64,000 nucleotides of DNA from Methylomonas methanica (GTDB lineage: Bacteria; Pseudomonadota; Gammaproteobacteria; Methylococcales; Methylomonadaceae), in assembly GCA_001644045.1 (NCBI GenBank), contig LUUF01000077.1, forward strand, positions 62,001 through 126,000, given 5' to 3'. A program made the position numbers and the translations under genes. The notes under the pieces were generated by a model. That model was not told the origin of the DNA. It searched no databases and saw only the letters and a list, made by a program, of their open reading frames with translations. Shown here piece after piece: positions 8,260-17,121 of the stretch; positions within the stretch are counted from its first letter, which is position 1, and each line of letters starts with the position of its first letter.

Positions 8260-9533
8260 ACAGCGTCAGATTGGAGAGCGAAGACGGCGTACCGCTTGCG
8301 GTGGCCTTGTCCGAACGCGTGCATTGGGTCGGCGCGCTGGACCCGAACCTGCGCACCTTCGACATCATCCTGAAGACCGCCAACGGTACGAGTTACAACG
8401 CTTATGTGATTCGCGGCAGCGAAGGCGTCGCCGTAATAGACACCGTCAAGGAAGGCTTTGCCAACGACTTTTTCGCTCGTCTGGAAAGCGTCGCCGATTA
8501 CTCGGAAATCAAGGTCATCGTCCTCAATCACTTGGAACCCGATCACACCGGCGCCTTGCCGGAGTTGATGAAACGGGCCCCGCAAGCCCAGCTGTTCATT
8601 TCCCAAAAAGCCCAGTCCATGCTGAAAGGCCTGCTGAAGCAGGACGAGTTGAGCTTTACCCCCGTGCTGACCGGCGACAAGGTGTCGCTGGGCGACCGCA
8701 GCCTGGAGTTTTTGCACACCCCCTATTTGCATTGGCCGGACACGCAATGCACCTATGCGCCGGAAGAGGCGATGTTGTTTTCCGGCGACGTATTCGGTTG
8801 CCACTTTTGCGACAACCGTTTGTACAACGACAAGGTCGGCGATTTCCGTTTTTCCTTCGAATATTACTACGCCCACATCATGCGGCCGTTCAAGGAATAT
8901 GTGGTCAGGGCTTTGGAACTGATCGAACCCCTGCCATTGAAATTGATCGCGCCCACCCACGGGCCGATATTGCGCGACCGCCCGCAGCATTACATCCAGC
9001 GTTACCGGCAATTATCCAGCCCGGCGCTGCATAACGAACTCAGGCCCAATCAAAAAACCCTGCTGATTTTTTACATCAGCTCTTATGGCAACACCCGGCG
9101 GATGGCGGAAGCGATTTATCAAGGTGCGATGCAAGTCGAGGATGTACGGGTATCGCTTTACGACCTGGAAGGCGGCGAGGTATCGCCGTTTGTCGATTTG
9201 ATCGAAGAGGCCGACGGTCTGGTGCTGGGTACGCCCACCATCAACGGTGACGCGGTCAAGCCGATTTGGGATTTGTTGTCCTCGCTGACCGTGGTCAATC
9301 TGAAAAACAAACTCGGCGGCGTGTTCGGCTCTTACGGCTGGACCGGCGAAGGCGTGCGCCTGGTGGAAGACCGCTTGCGCGGCTTGAAGCTGCGCGTGCC
9401 GATCCAGGGTCTGCGCGTGAAGCTGATTCCGACCGACGACGAGATACTCGAATGCAAGGCCTTCGGCTTGGAACTGGCTCAGGAATTGACCGGCGCTAGA
9501 GAGTCGAGAGTGATTAATTTTGCGGACCTGTAA
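8256..9533 (+). CDS. Flavodiiron protein (FprA-type A flavoprotein)
   Basis: A 425-residue fusion of a metallo-beta-lactamase diiron domain and a flavodoxin domain. The diiron motif H92-x-E94-x-D96-H97 (NHLEPDHTGA) is complete, with further ligands around residues 160 (SGDVFGCHF) and 235 (APTHGP). The flavodoxin half starts near residue 267 (LLIFYISSYGNTRRMAEAI) and binds FMN. Such enzymes reduce O2 to water or NO to N2O. Inside a nif operon, translationally coupled to nifO, the probable task is lowering O2 near nitrogenase, with electrons perhaps from the neighbouring ferredoxins. No rubredoxin domain is attached. Confidence 0.93.
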   Translation: MNSVRLESEDGVPLAVALSERVHWVGALDPNLRTFDIILKTANGTSYNAYVIRGSEGVAVIDTVKEGFANDFFARLESVADYSEIKVIVLNHLEPDHTGALPELMKRAPQAQLFISQKAQSMLKGLLKQDELSFTPVLTGDKVSLGDRSLEFLHTPYLHWPDTQCTYAPEEAMLFSGDVFGCHFCDNRLYNDKVGDFRFSFEYYYAHIMRPFKEYVVRALELIEPLPLKLIAPTHGPILRDRPQHYIQRYRQLSSPALHNELRPNQKTLLIFYISSYGNTRRMAEAIYQGAMQVEDVRVSLYDLEGGEVSPFVDLIEEADGLVLGTPTINGDAVKPIWDLLSSLTVVNLKNKLGGVFGSYGWTGEGVRLVEDRLRGLKLRVPIQGLRVKLIPTDDEILECKAFGLELAQELTGARESRVINFADL

Positions 9534-9561
9534 ACCGGATTAAACAGACGCTTGCTATTGG

Positions 9562-9690
9562 GCCTACAGCGGTATTCGTAGGCTAAACCGATCCAAGGAC
9601 GTGTCGGTGACCTCATCGGCCGCAAGGCCGGTGAAAATCAGGAATCGTTTCGATTCCAAACCGGCGGTCCTCAGATTAGAGGCTGCCGAG
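9562..9690 (+). ncRNA. Candidate structured RNA element upstream of the ferredoxin-FeSII-nifQ genes
   Basis: The 188-base gap between the flavodiiron and ferredoxin genes can fold into a run of hairpins: GCCTAC/GTAGGC (9562-9583); CCGATCC/GGA..TCGG (about 9588-9607); an 8-bp stem CATCGGCC/GGCCGGTG closed by a GNRA-type GCAA loop (9614-9633); GGAATCG-TTT-CGATTCC (9641-9657); and an imperfect GGCGGTCCTC/GAGGCTGCC stem (about 9664-9687). It does not resemble a riboswitch class I can recall. It could be a leader controlling the downstream genes, an RNA-processing site or an sRNA. The stems are seen directly; function is unknown. Confidence 0.4.
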
Positions 9691-9721
9691 ATTACTTTCA
9701 ATACCTTATGGAGTTTTTACA

Positions 9722-10009
9722 ATGGCCAAAGCGACCATTACATTTGAAGATATAAACGTGACTGTTACCGTCCCCGCCGGCACCCGGGTTATCGAGGTTT
9801 CCGAGAAAGTAGGTTCCGGCATTACGTACGGTTGCCGGGAAGGCGATTGCGGAACCTGCATCATGAAAGTGACTGCTGGTTGGAATAACCTGACAGAGCC
9901 GTCAGTACTGGAAGACAAAATTTTGCGGGAAAACATGGCGGGTAAACACAACCGTCTGGCTTGCCAAGCGCAAGTATTGGGCGGCGAAATTTCCCTTAAA
10001 CCAGTATAA
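9722..10009 (+). CDS. [2Fe-2S] ferredoxin in nif cluster
   Basis: A 95-residue plant/bacterial-type [2Fe-2S] ferredoxin with cluster ligands C38, C43, C46 (GCREGDCGTC) and C81 (RLACQ). It lacks the long insertion present in the following paralogue. A GGAG ribosome site lies ten bases upstream of the ATG. It probably acts as an electron carrier for nitrogenase-related or flavodiiron chemistry. The exact partner cannot be read from the sequence. It is followed 21 bases later by the FeSII-like gene. Confidence 0.92.
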   Translation: MAKATITFEDINVTVTVPAGTRVIEVSEKVGSGITYGCREGDCGTCIMKVTAGWNNLTEPSVLEDKILRENMAGKHNRLACQAQVLGGEISLKPV

Positions 10010-10030
10010 GTAACGCAAAAGGAGTAACAC

Positions 10031-10381
10031 ATGGCATTAGTAACATTTACCAGTCCCGAATATCGGGACAAAACCGTTTACGCCGTTGCCGGCAGTCACA
10101 CCCAGACTATTTTGAAGCTGGCTCTGGAAAACAAGATCCCCATTAATTTCGAATGCGAAGACGGCGAATGCGGCACTTGCGTGGTCCGCGTCACCAGCAT
10201 CGATAAAAAAATGGAACGCATGGGTGGCACGATGACCGAGAAGGAAAAATCCCTACTCAAACAAATCGGTAAAGTCACTACCGAACAGCTGGAGCAAATG
10301 ATCGTCGACGACCTGCCGCCGGAATGGCGTCTGGCTTGTCAGATGATCGTTAGGGATGAAGATATTCGCGTCGAATATTAA
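10031..10381 (+). CDS. FeSII (Shethna protein II)-like [2Fe-2S] protein
   Basis: A 116-residue [2Fe-2S] protein with ligands C42, C47, C50 (FECEDGECGTC) and C103 (RLACQ). Between the third and fourth cysteines it carries an insertion of about 40 residues (MTEKEKSLLKQIGK ... DDLPPEWRLACQ). This matches the lid loop of Azotobacter vinelandii FeSII, the protein that locks oxidised nitrogenase into an O2-stable complex, and the C-terminal DEDIRVEY also resembles it. Conformational protection of nitrogenase is therefore the likely role. AAAGGAG lies at a good distance from the ATG. The neighbouring flavodiiron gene fits an O2-protection theme. Confidence 0.85.
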   Translation: MALVTFTSPEYRDKTVYAVAGSHTQTILKLALENKIPINFECEDGECGTCVVRVTSIDKKMERMGGTMTEKEKSLLKQIGKVTTEQLEQMIVDDLPPEWRLACQMIVRDEDIRVEY

Positions 10382-10419
10382 TCGTCTGCGTCGTCGTTAA
10401 AAAGGCCGGAGAATCGAGT

Positions 10420-11025
10420 ATGAGTTGCACACTTAGCATGGCACCGAACGATAGGGTAGAGCCCTCGGTTATCAAGTCGCGGCAACACATTTATCAGGAT
10501 CTGATGGCCCGTGCCGACCAGTCGCCCAACAGCGTCTGGTTGGCGCAAATCATCGCCAGTTGGAGTGTCGGCGATGGGGTACTTCCCGACAGCCTGGGCT
10601 TGAGCCCGGCACAATTTCAACAACTGATCGACAGGTATTTCCCCGGCTATCCCTTGGCGTCGCAAGCCTGTTCCGGTAGCAGTTTGGATTACAGTCGCAT
10701 GTTGGAAAAACAGGATTTGGAAATCCTGCTCGCGCAATTCGCCGCGAATCCCGGTACGGAAACCGATTGGCTGATCGCGCTGATCGTGGCGGCCTGCTTG
10801 GGCAGCGATCATCTCTGGCAGGATTTGGGCTTGTGGTCGCGCAGCGATTTGTCGGCCATGCTGGGTTATAACTTCCCGGAATTACTGGTCCGCAACAGTA
10901 AGGATATGAAATGGAAAAAGTTTTTGTACAAACAGCTGTGCGAAGCGGAAGGTTTATACGTCTGCCGCGCGCCCTCCTGCGAGGTTTGTAAGGATTATCC
11001 GCAGTGTTTTGGGCCTGAGGATTGA
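10420..11025 (+). CDS. nifQ: NifQ, molybdenum-sulfur cluster donor for FeMo-co
   Basis: A 201-residue NifQ that supplies Mo as a Mo-Fe-S cluster to the NifEN/NifH step of FeMo-cofactor assembly. The diagnostic C-terminal cysteine motif C-x4-C-x2-C-x5-C is present (C182, C187, C190, C196). The N-terminal half is less conserved, as usual. A GGAG ribosome site precedes the ATG. It ends the nif accessory operon and is convergent with a TonB-dependent receptor gene 180 bases away. Confidence 0.95.
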   Translation: MSCTLSMAPNDRVEPSVIKSRQHIYQDLMARADQSPNSVWLAQIIASWSVGDGVLPDSLGLSPAQFQQLIDRYFPGYPLASQACSGSSLDYSRMLEKQDLEILLAQFAANPGTETDWLIALIVAACLGSDHLWQDLGLWSRSDLSAMLGYNFPELLVRNSKDMKWKKFLYKQLCEAEGLYVCRAPSCEVCKDYPQCFGPED

Positions 11026-11130
11026 TCTGGTTTCGTCCACAACACTCAAGTCTTAGTGACTGACATGTTTGGCTGGCGTGCCGATGCGGCGAGGGTGCTG
11101 TATAAAAGTCGCCAAGCCATTCCCAAGCTG

Positions 11131-11160
11131 CCGGCCTACCATATGAATGATAGGCCAGCA
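11131..11160. terminator. Hairpin between convergent nifQ and TonB receptor genes
   Basis: GGCCTA (11133-11138) and TAGGCC (11151-11156) form a stem extended by partly complementary flanks (TGCC/AGCA). It lies between two convergent genes, as expected for a bidirectional terminator. The loop is 12 bases and there is no long U-tract, so the call is tentative. Confidence 0.4.
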
Positions 11161-11204
11161 TTGAGATTAAACGGTTTGGCTCATGATAGCGATTGGCGTT
11201 AAAG

Positions 11205-13724
11205 TTAGAAACTTATCGCCCCTTCAATAAAGAAAGTTCTTTGCGGATAAGGATGGAACACATACGCAGTTTTATCCGTCAGGTTGTTGATACCAAACGA
11301 GACTCGACTTTTCGCCGGTTTGCCCAGCAAGTCGTATTTGAAGCGATAGCTGGTTTTGAAGTCCAGGAAGAAAAATCCGTCTTGCGCGCCAAAGACGTTG
11401 TTCACCGAGTCTTTATTGTCGATGTCATTAAACGAATCGTTCGTGTATCTGCCTGCCATCGAGACGTCCAAGGCTTCGTTCACATGATAGGTCGCCAGAG
11501 CATTAAAACGCCATTCGGGTAAACGAATACGTTGCTTGCCGGTCAGGTTAAAGCGGGTAAGCGAACCGTCCGCTTCCTGGAAGTTAATGTCCGGTCCGCC
11601 GTCTTCCACAATAGCGTTCATCCAGGTGGCGTTAAAATTCAGATCGAAGTCGGAATCGAGCACCCGCGCTTGGTCGTATACCAGTTCCACACCGGTGGTG
11701 CTGGTAGCGGGAATGTTTTGGAAAGCATTTTCCGTCAATATGCCGGTAGCGCGTCTAACTTGCTGGATAGTGTTCCTAATATCGTCGCGGAACACGTTGA
11801 CCCGCACGTAGCCGTTATCCAGCCCGTATTCGATCATGAAGTTATGATGCCAGCCGTCCTCGGCTTTTAAGTTTTCGTTCGCGGTCGTTATGCTCGTTGG
11901 TGATTGTAGATTTTGATACATTTCCGCGATCACCGGAAAGCGGTAGGAGCGACCAAAGGAGTAGCGGAATTTCCAATTGGAAGGCTCAAATCCTAAAGAG
12001 GCTTTCGGGGAAATGGCGTCGTCGCTGCGATCCGATAATGCGCGGTTCGAACCCACGCCGCTTGAGGCCAGCCACCATTCGTAACGTGCACCCAAGGTCA
12101 AATCCCAATCGGGCGCGAAGTGATAAGCGAACTGACCGAACATCGCATTGGTTGTTACCTCACCCTGATTACGCCGTCCTATGGTTTCCGATCCTATCTG
12201 ATCCGCCGAGTAGCTGTTATAGGAGAACTGCTTGAAGTTCATGTTGTAGTTGTCGAAGTGGTAGCCGGCTAAAAACTCCAGCGGCTTCCAGCCGAACAAT
12301 TCCCGGGTACTGAGTTTCAAGTCGTAGTTTTTCCAATTGAAATCGTCGAATACTTGCAATTGACCAGTATTTTGGTTGCGGGGATCGTCGGGAGAGAAAA
12401 ATGCTGTCCTGCGCTCGTCCTTGATTACATCGAGATAACTGAATGTCGTGTCGATATCCCAGGTGTCGGTGATAGCCCCTTTTACCTGCATGCCGATTTG
12501 CATGGTTTGTCTTTCGTCATCCGATGGCCCGAAGCCGCTGTTCAGGACATTGAATGACCTGCCGGCGTAAACAGCATCGCGAGAGTTGTTATTGTTATCT
12601 CCGTAATAGGCGCCCGATGCGGACGTCAGGTAGTTGCGTGGTTTTTCAGATTTACGGGTGCGTTCCTCGAATGCGCCGGTAAATATCGCCTGCAAATCCG
12701 GGGTGATGTCGTAACCCACTTTGAGCTTAACCAAATCGGTATTGACTAATTCTGGGCCAGTATCGCCGTAGATATAACTGGGAGTGCCTCTGGTGTCCAG
12801 CGTCGGCACCGCGCCAGTGACGGCTGTCTGTGTTCCTGTGGGATTGCGTAAGCCTGTGTTATCGATGAAGTAACTCATGGGTTGGCTTTCCGCTTCCAAG
12901 CGGTTATAGGAAAGCAGCGCCGACCACTTGTCCAGGCGATTGCCGTACGAGAAATATTGCCGATTGCCGTCAAAGGTGCCGCTATCCGCGCCAATATTTT
13001 CCCAAGGTTGCACGAAGTAGCTGGTTTCTGCGTAGTACTCTTCTTTCATCGGCATGTGGGTTTTGAGATTCACTACCCCGCCGATAGAGTTGCCGCTGTA
13101 TTCCGCGGAAAATGGACCGTAAACTACGTCAACCGCGTCGATTTCGTTCGGACCCACCATGGACCAGCGCGGCGCACCGTTAAAAGAAGCCTGCAATTGA
13201 TTGTGTAGCGGCAAACCGTCGGCATAGACCATGTTTCTGGCGGTCGAGAACATATCGGCGCCACGAATGCCCAGTACGCCGTTAGGGTCGCCGATATAAC
13301 GTTGGCGAATTTGTAAACTTGGCTGATATTTGACGGCTTCTTCGGTGGTTTGGGCGTTTTGCCTTTCGATCTCGGCGCGCGATAAACGGGTTGATGGCGA
13401 GGTGAAGTGCGAGTCTTTTGCCACTTCGCCTGTTATGACCATTTCTTCCATAACCTCGTCTTTGGTGTTGCTTCCCGTGCTTCCGCCTTCCGGTAAAACT
13501 TGTTGGGATTGGGCTTTAAGGTCAGCGCTATTGGCCTGGTTGGCTGGCTTGGAAGCCGGCGCGTCTTCCGTGACCTTGTTTTTCGTATTGCTTGTATTTT
13601 TCTTCTGTGTTTCAGCAATGGCCACATTACTGGTCAGTGCCAGCAATATAGCGGCAGACAACAAAGAACGAATAGGTAATCGATAAGATGGGATGTTCTC
13701 AAGAGCTTCGGATTGATTTTTCAC
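11205..13724 (-). CDS. TonB-dependent outer-membrane receptor
   Basis: An 839-residue TonB-dependent transporter. A signal peptide (about 1-38, ending SNVAIA) is followed by a low-complexity Asn/Lys/Gln linker, a TonB box-like EEMVITGE near 92-99, a plug domain (about 105-235, with VLGIRGADMF and VDVVYGPFSAEYSGNSIGG) and a 22-strand barrel ending in the aromatic motif FIEGAISF. No STN signalling domain or adjacent sigma/anti-sigma pair is present, so it is probably a plain uptake receptor. The substrate is unknown; proximity to nifQ suggests a metal such as Mo or Fe chelate but does not prove it. Confidence 0.9.
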   Translation of the reverse strand: MKNQSEALENIPSYRLPIRSLLSAAILLALTSNVAIAETQKKNTSNTKNKVTEDAPASKPANQANSADLKAQSQQVLPEGGSTGSNTKDEVMEEMVITGEVAKDSHFTSPSTRLSRAEIERQNAQTTEEAVKYQPSLQIRQRYIGDPNGVLGIRGADMFSTARNMVYADGLPLHNQLQASFNGAPRWSMVGPNEIDAVDVVYGPFSAEYSGNSIGGVVNLKTHMPMKEEYYAETSYFVQPWENIGADSGTFDGNRQYFSYGNRLDKWSALLSYNRLEAESQPMSYFIDNTGLRNPTGTQTAVTGAVPTLDTRGTPSYIYGDTGPELVNTDLVKLKVGYDITPDLQAIFTGAFEERTRKSEKPRNYLTSASGAYYGDNNNNSRDAVYAGRSFNVLNSGFGPSDDERQTMQIGMQVKGAITDTWDIDTTFSYLDVIKDERRTAFFSPDDPRNQNTGQLQVFDDFNWKNYDLKLSTRELFGWKPLEFLAGYHFDNYNMNFKQFSYNSYSADQIGSETIGRRNQGEVTTNAMFGQFAYHFAPDWDLTLGARYEWWLASSGVGSNRALSDRSDDAISPKASLGFEPSNWKFRYSFGRSYRFPVIAEMYQNLQSPTSITTANENLKAEDGWHHNFMIEYGLDNGYVRVNVFRDDIRNTIQQVRRATGILTENAFQNIPATSTTGVELVYDQARVLDSDFDLNFNATWMNAIVEDGGPDINFQEADGSLTRFNLTGKQRIRLPEWRFNALATYHVNEALDVSMAGRYTNDSFNDIDNKDSVNNVFGAQDGFFFLDFKTSYRFKYDLLGKPAKSRVSFGINNLTDKTAYVFHPYPQRTFFIEGAISF

Positions 13725-14357
13725 ATGTAATCTCGGTTGTAATTATTGTTTCTCGATTATTGCTAAGTTTGTTTTAGCCTAAAGGCTGGCATTGTTCCGG
13801 TCGCTTTAAGTTATCTTCAGAGTTTGATCATGCTGATAGCCGTCAGATTATCCGGACAAAAAACATTCCGAGTTTCCGGCAAGATTGGGGCCAAGATTAA
13901 ATAGCGTTGATTTGGCTAATAAATTTTTTTTAGCGGTGGCTCATCATTAATAAACTGTGTTATTTGACTGATTAATTAGACTTGTTTGGGTGATAAGCCA
14001 GGTTATTTCGAGACACTATGCTTGAGATATGAAATCTTTAAACCGACGAAACGATTTAGAAATGCCGGATAGTTCAAGAAATTTCGGGGATTTGATGTAG
14101 CTGCCTGTTTTGAAAGGATTAAACAATTTGAGGAATGAAGTTTTTCAATGCTTAATCGTAAATAGCGGACAAGTAGTAATCGAATAATAAAACTTTGTTA
14201 AATAGCTTTATTTCATCGATTGGATTTCGGTGCTGGCAACGCAGCTGTCGTCTTATGCGTTTCGGCTTGAATGTCGTCGTAACAGGCGTTAATGTGCCTG
14301 CTGATTTAGATGCCGGCAATCGGCCTGTGCATGCAACCAATTTGACAAGGACACTTG
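13725..14357. other. A/T-rich intergenic region
   Basis: About 630 bases between the divergent TonB-receptor and thioredoxin-like genes, notably A/T-rich around 13900-14220. Short open frames here have no recognisable protein character. It presumably holds both promoters. No clear operator, terminator or RNA gene was recognised. Confidence 0.5.
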
Positions 14358-14846
14358 ATGAACATAAGAAACATTCTGGCTGGTCTGACGTTAGTGCTGA
14401 TCGGCAGTAACGCGGTGTTGGCTGATAAGGGCCAAATAAAACCCTTTATCTCCGGCAGCTACCAACAAATTTTGGCGGCGAGCGCCAATCAGCCATTAAT
14501 GCTGGCGATCTGGTCGGTGGATTGCCCGTCTTGCCTGAAGGATATGGACATACTAGGTAAACTGCACGAGAAACATCCGGCTTTGAAAATCGTGATGTTA
14601 GCCACCGACGATGCGGAAGCCTTGCCGGAGATCAAACGTATCATCGACAGCCATAAACTGGGCGGGTTGGAAAACTGGGCGTTCGCATCGGATAACCCGG
14701 AAAAACTGCGTTACGAAATCGATCCTGCCTGGTACGGCGAATTGCCCAGAACTTATTTCTTCGATGCCGGCCATCAACGGGTGGGTAAAAGCGGGGCGAT
14801 GTCACTGGAAGAATTTGAAGCGCAATTCAGCAAGCTGAAGATGTGA
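14358..14846 (+). CDS. Secreted thioredoxin-fold (TlpA-like) protein
   Basis: A 162-residue protein with an N-terminal signal peptide (MNIRNILAGLTLVLIGSNAVLA) and a thioredoxin-like domain containing the CxxC motif in WSVDCPSCLKDM near residue 51. The cis-Pro region ELPRTYFFDA also fits TlpA/ResE-type periplasmic thiol-disulfide proteins. The ATG at 14358 is preferred over a TTG immediately before it. It stands alone, so the redox partner is unknown. Candidate roles are cytochrome c maturation or general disulfide reduction. Confidence 0.82.
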   Translation: MNIRNILAGLTLVLIGSNAVLADKGQIKPFISGSYQQILAASANQPLMLAIWSVDCPSCLKDMDILGKLHEKHPALKIVMLATDDAEALPEIKRIIDSHKLGGLENWAFASDNPEKLRYEIDPAWYGELPRTYFFDAGHQRVGKSGAMSLEEFEAQFSKLKM

Positions 14847-14880
14847 TGTTTTTATAAGCACATCAACTCAAAGACAGGTA

Positions 14881-16284
14881 TCAGCCCGTCTTCGCGGTTT
14901 GCCGTGAGCCATACACGTAATAAACCGCAACCCCGATCAAATTCCAGACCAAAAAATACAGCTGGGTAGTACTCGGCAGGCTGATGAATAGATACAGGCA
15001 GCCGACTATCGCCATCGGCCCGGTGACCCAGGCAAATGGTGCAGAAAACTTCCGCACCATTTCCGGTTGCCTATGTCGCAATAGCAGCATGCAGACCGAC
15101 ACGGTGATAAAAGCCAGCAAGGTGCCGGCATTGGCCAGCGCGGCGATGTCGGCTAGAGGAAATACGCCGGCGATGGTACTGACGATCACCGCGGTGAACA
15201 GCTTGGTGCGAACCGGCATGCCGCGTCGCGAAACCTTAGCCAAACCGCGCGGCAGCAAGCCGTCGCGAGCCATCGCAAAGAAAATCCGGCTTTGCCCGTA
15301 AAAGAACGCCAGCACTACGGTCGGCAGAGCAATCACCGCCGAAGCTGCCAACCAGCGCGCCGCGTTAGGTCTGCCCAGTTCGCGCAGGATCAGCGCCAAG
15401 GGTTCCGGGCTGTCGGCGAAGCGGTGAAAATCCAGAGCGCCCAGTGCCGCCACCGCCACGGCAATATAAATTGCCACGCAAATCAACATGGAACCGACGA
15501 TGCCTATTGCCAAGTCGCGGTCCGGATTGCGGGTTTCTTCCGCAGCAGTGGCAATCGCATCGAAGCCGTAGAACGCAAAAAAGATGATGGCCGCCGAGGC
15601 CATCACCCCGCGCTCCACACCGTCCGCGCCCATGGTTTTAATGAAGCCAAACGGCATGAAGGGCTGGAAATGTTCGGCTTTGAACAGCGGCAACACCACC
15701 ACGATAAACACCAATAAGGCGGCGAGCTTTACCACAACCAACAAAGCGTTGACGCTGGCGCTCTCTTTCGTGCCGATCAGCAATAGCGCGATGACGACCA
15801 GGATGATGAAAATCGCCGGTAGGTTGATCAACCCGCCCAGTTCCGGCCCTTGCATCCACTGCATCGGCACGCCCAATCCGTCCTGCAACAGTGGCGCGGC
15901 GTAACCGGACCAGCCGACCGCAACGGCACTGACTACCAGCGAATATTCTAGAATCAGGCTCCAGCCGACAAACCAGGCCGCCCATTCGCCGATGATGATA
16001 TACGCATAGGTGTAAGCGCCGCCGGCGGCAGGCATCATTGTGGCCATTTCGGCGTAAGCCAAGGCAGCGCAGGCGCAAATTGCTCCGGCGATCAAGAACG
16101 CCAAGATCACCGCCGGCCCAGCCTTGGCCGCGCCAACGCCAATCAGGGTCAAAATGCCAGTGCCGACAATCGCCCCCACGCCCAGCGCCATCAGATGCGG
16201 CCAGCTTAAAGTAGCCTGCAGCCGGTGTTCTGCCGGCACGCTGTCAGCGGCCGACCATGGTTTACGCATGCGCCAATTGTTCAC
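14881..16284 (-). CDS. APC-family (cationic) amino acid permease
   Basis: A 467-residue integral membrane protein with about twelve predicted helices. The APC signature is present near the N-terminus (HLMALGVGAIVGTGILTLIGVGAAKAGPA, split by the first helix break). IIFFAFYGFDAIATAAEETRNPDRD is the helix 6 region typical of the CAT/YfnA subgroup of amino acid transporters. It probably imports or exchanges amino acids across the inner membrane; the substrate is not determinable. It is divergent from the exonuclease III gene with only about 70 bases between. Confidence 0.88.
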   Translation of the reverse strand: MNNWRMRKPWSAADSVPAEHRLQATLSWPHLMALGVGAIVGTGILTLIGVGAAKAGPAVILAFLIAGAICACAALAYAEMATMMPAAGGAYTYAYIIIGEWAAWFVGWSLILEYSLVVSAVAVGWSGYAAPLLQDGLGVPMQWMQGPELGGLINLPAIFIILVVIALLLIGTKESASVNALLVVVKLAALLVFIVVVLPLFKAEHFQPFMPFGFIKTMGADGVERGVMASAAIIFFAFYGFDAIATAAEETRNPDRDLAIGIVGSMLICVAIYIAVAVAALGALDFHRFADSPEPLALILRELGRPNAARWLAASAVIALPTVVLAFFYGQSRIFFAMARDGLLPRGLAKVSRRGMPVRTKLFTAVIVSTIAGVFPLADIAALANAGTLLAFITVSVCMLLLRHRQPEMVRKFSAPFAWVTGPMAIVGCLYLFISLPSTTQLYFLVWNLIGVAVYYVYGSRQTAKTG

Positions 16285-16356
16285 GTTGTATCCCCTTTGC
16301 GGCTTGCAAGCCGGTAAAATACCGAGCCAATTCGCTCTATTTCAATGGAACCCACT

Positions 16357-17121
16357 ATGAAAATCATCTCCTGGAATGTCAACGGTATCCGCGCCGTGCA
16401 AGACAAAGGTTTTGCGGACACGCTGAGCCAACTCGACGCGGACTGCGTGTTGTTGCAAGAAACCAAAGCCCAAGACGAGCAAGTCAGCAAGGCTCTGGAA
16501 AATATACACGGCTATCATCTGTACACCAACTCGGCGGAACGTAAGGGTTATTCCGGCGTGGCGATCTTGAGCCGGCAACAGCCGCTTCAAGTTGTTCACG
16601 ACATGGGTGTCGCCGAACACGACCAAGAAGGCCGTGTCATCGTCGCTGAATTTGAAAAGTTTTATTTGCTGAATGTCTACGTGCCCAATTCCGGCGACGG
16701 CCTGGCGCGGCTGGATTACCGGCAGACCTGGGATAAAGAGTTTTTGGCTTACATGCAAACACTGCAAAGCCAAAAGCCGTTGATTGCCTGCGGCGATTTC
16801 AACGTCGCCCATCAAGCTATCGACATTGCCAGGCCTAAAGCCAACTACAACAAGTCGGCTGGGTACACCCAAGTCGAGATCGACGGCTTCAGCAATTTTG
16901 TGGCTGCGGGTTTAATCGACAGCTTCCGCCATCTGCATCCCGATACCGTAGCCTATAGCTGGTGGAGCTACCGCGCCAATGCCCGTGAAAAAAACATCGG
17001 TTGGCGGATAGATTACGTGTTGACGAGTCAGGCTTTAACCGGCCAGATCAAGGATGCGTTTATTTTGCCGGCTGTGACCGGTTCCGATCATTGCCCGGTC
17101 GGCATCGAGCTGGCGCTTTGA
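16357..17121 (+). CDS. xth: Exodeoxyribonuclease III / AP endonuclease
   Basis: A 254-residue EEP-family nuclease beginning MKIISWNVNGIRA. The catalytic signatures are all present: LQETKAQ (metal-binding Glu), NVYVPNSG, CGDFNVAH, WSYRANAREKNIGWRIDYVL and the C-terminal SDHCPVG containing the catalytic Asp-His. It acts in base excision repair, cutting abasic sites and removing 3' blocks. The ATG at 16357 matches the family start; an in-frame ATG four codons upstream is possible. It overlaps the following uracil-DNA glycosylase gene, another base-excision enzyme, so the two are probably co-expressed. Confidence 0.95.
   Translation: MKIISWNVNGIRAVQDKGFADTLSQLDADCVLLQETKAQDEQVSKALENIHGYHLYTNSAERKGYSGVAILSRQQPLQVVHDMGVAEHDQEGRVIVAEFEKFYLLNVYVPNSGDGLARLDYRQTWDKEFLAYMQTLQSQKPLIACGDFNVAHQAIDIARPKANYNKSAGYTQVEIDGFSNFVAAGLIDSFRHLHPDTVAYSWWSYRANAREKNIGWRIDYVLTSQALTGQIKDAFILPAVTGSDHCPVGIELAL

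Noticed and set aside
13730-13790. Possible Fur-box-like repeats (AATAAT elements) upstream of the TonB receptor
   Set aside because: The match to GATAATGATAATCATTATC is poor and the region is A/T-rich, so chance similarity is likely.
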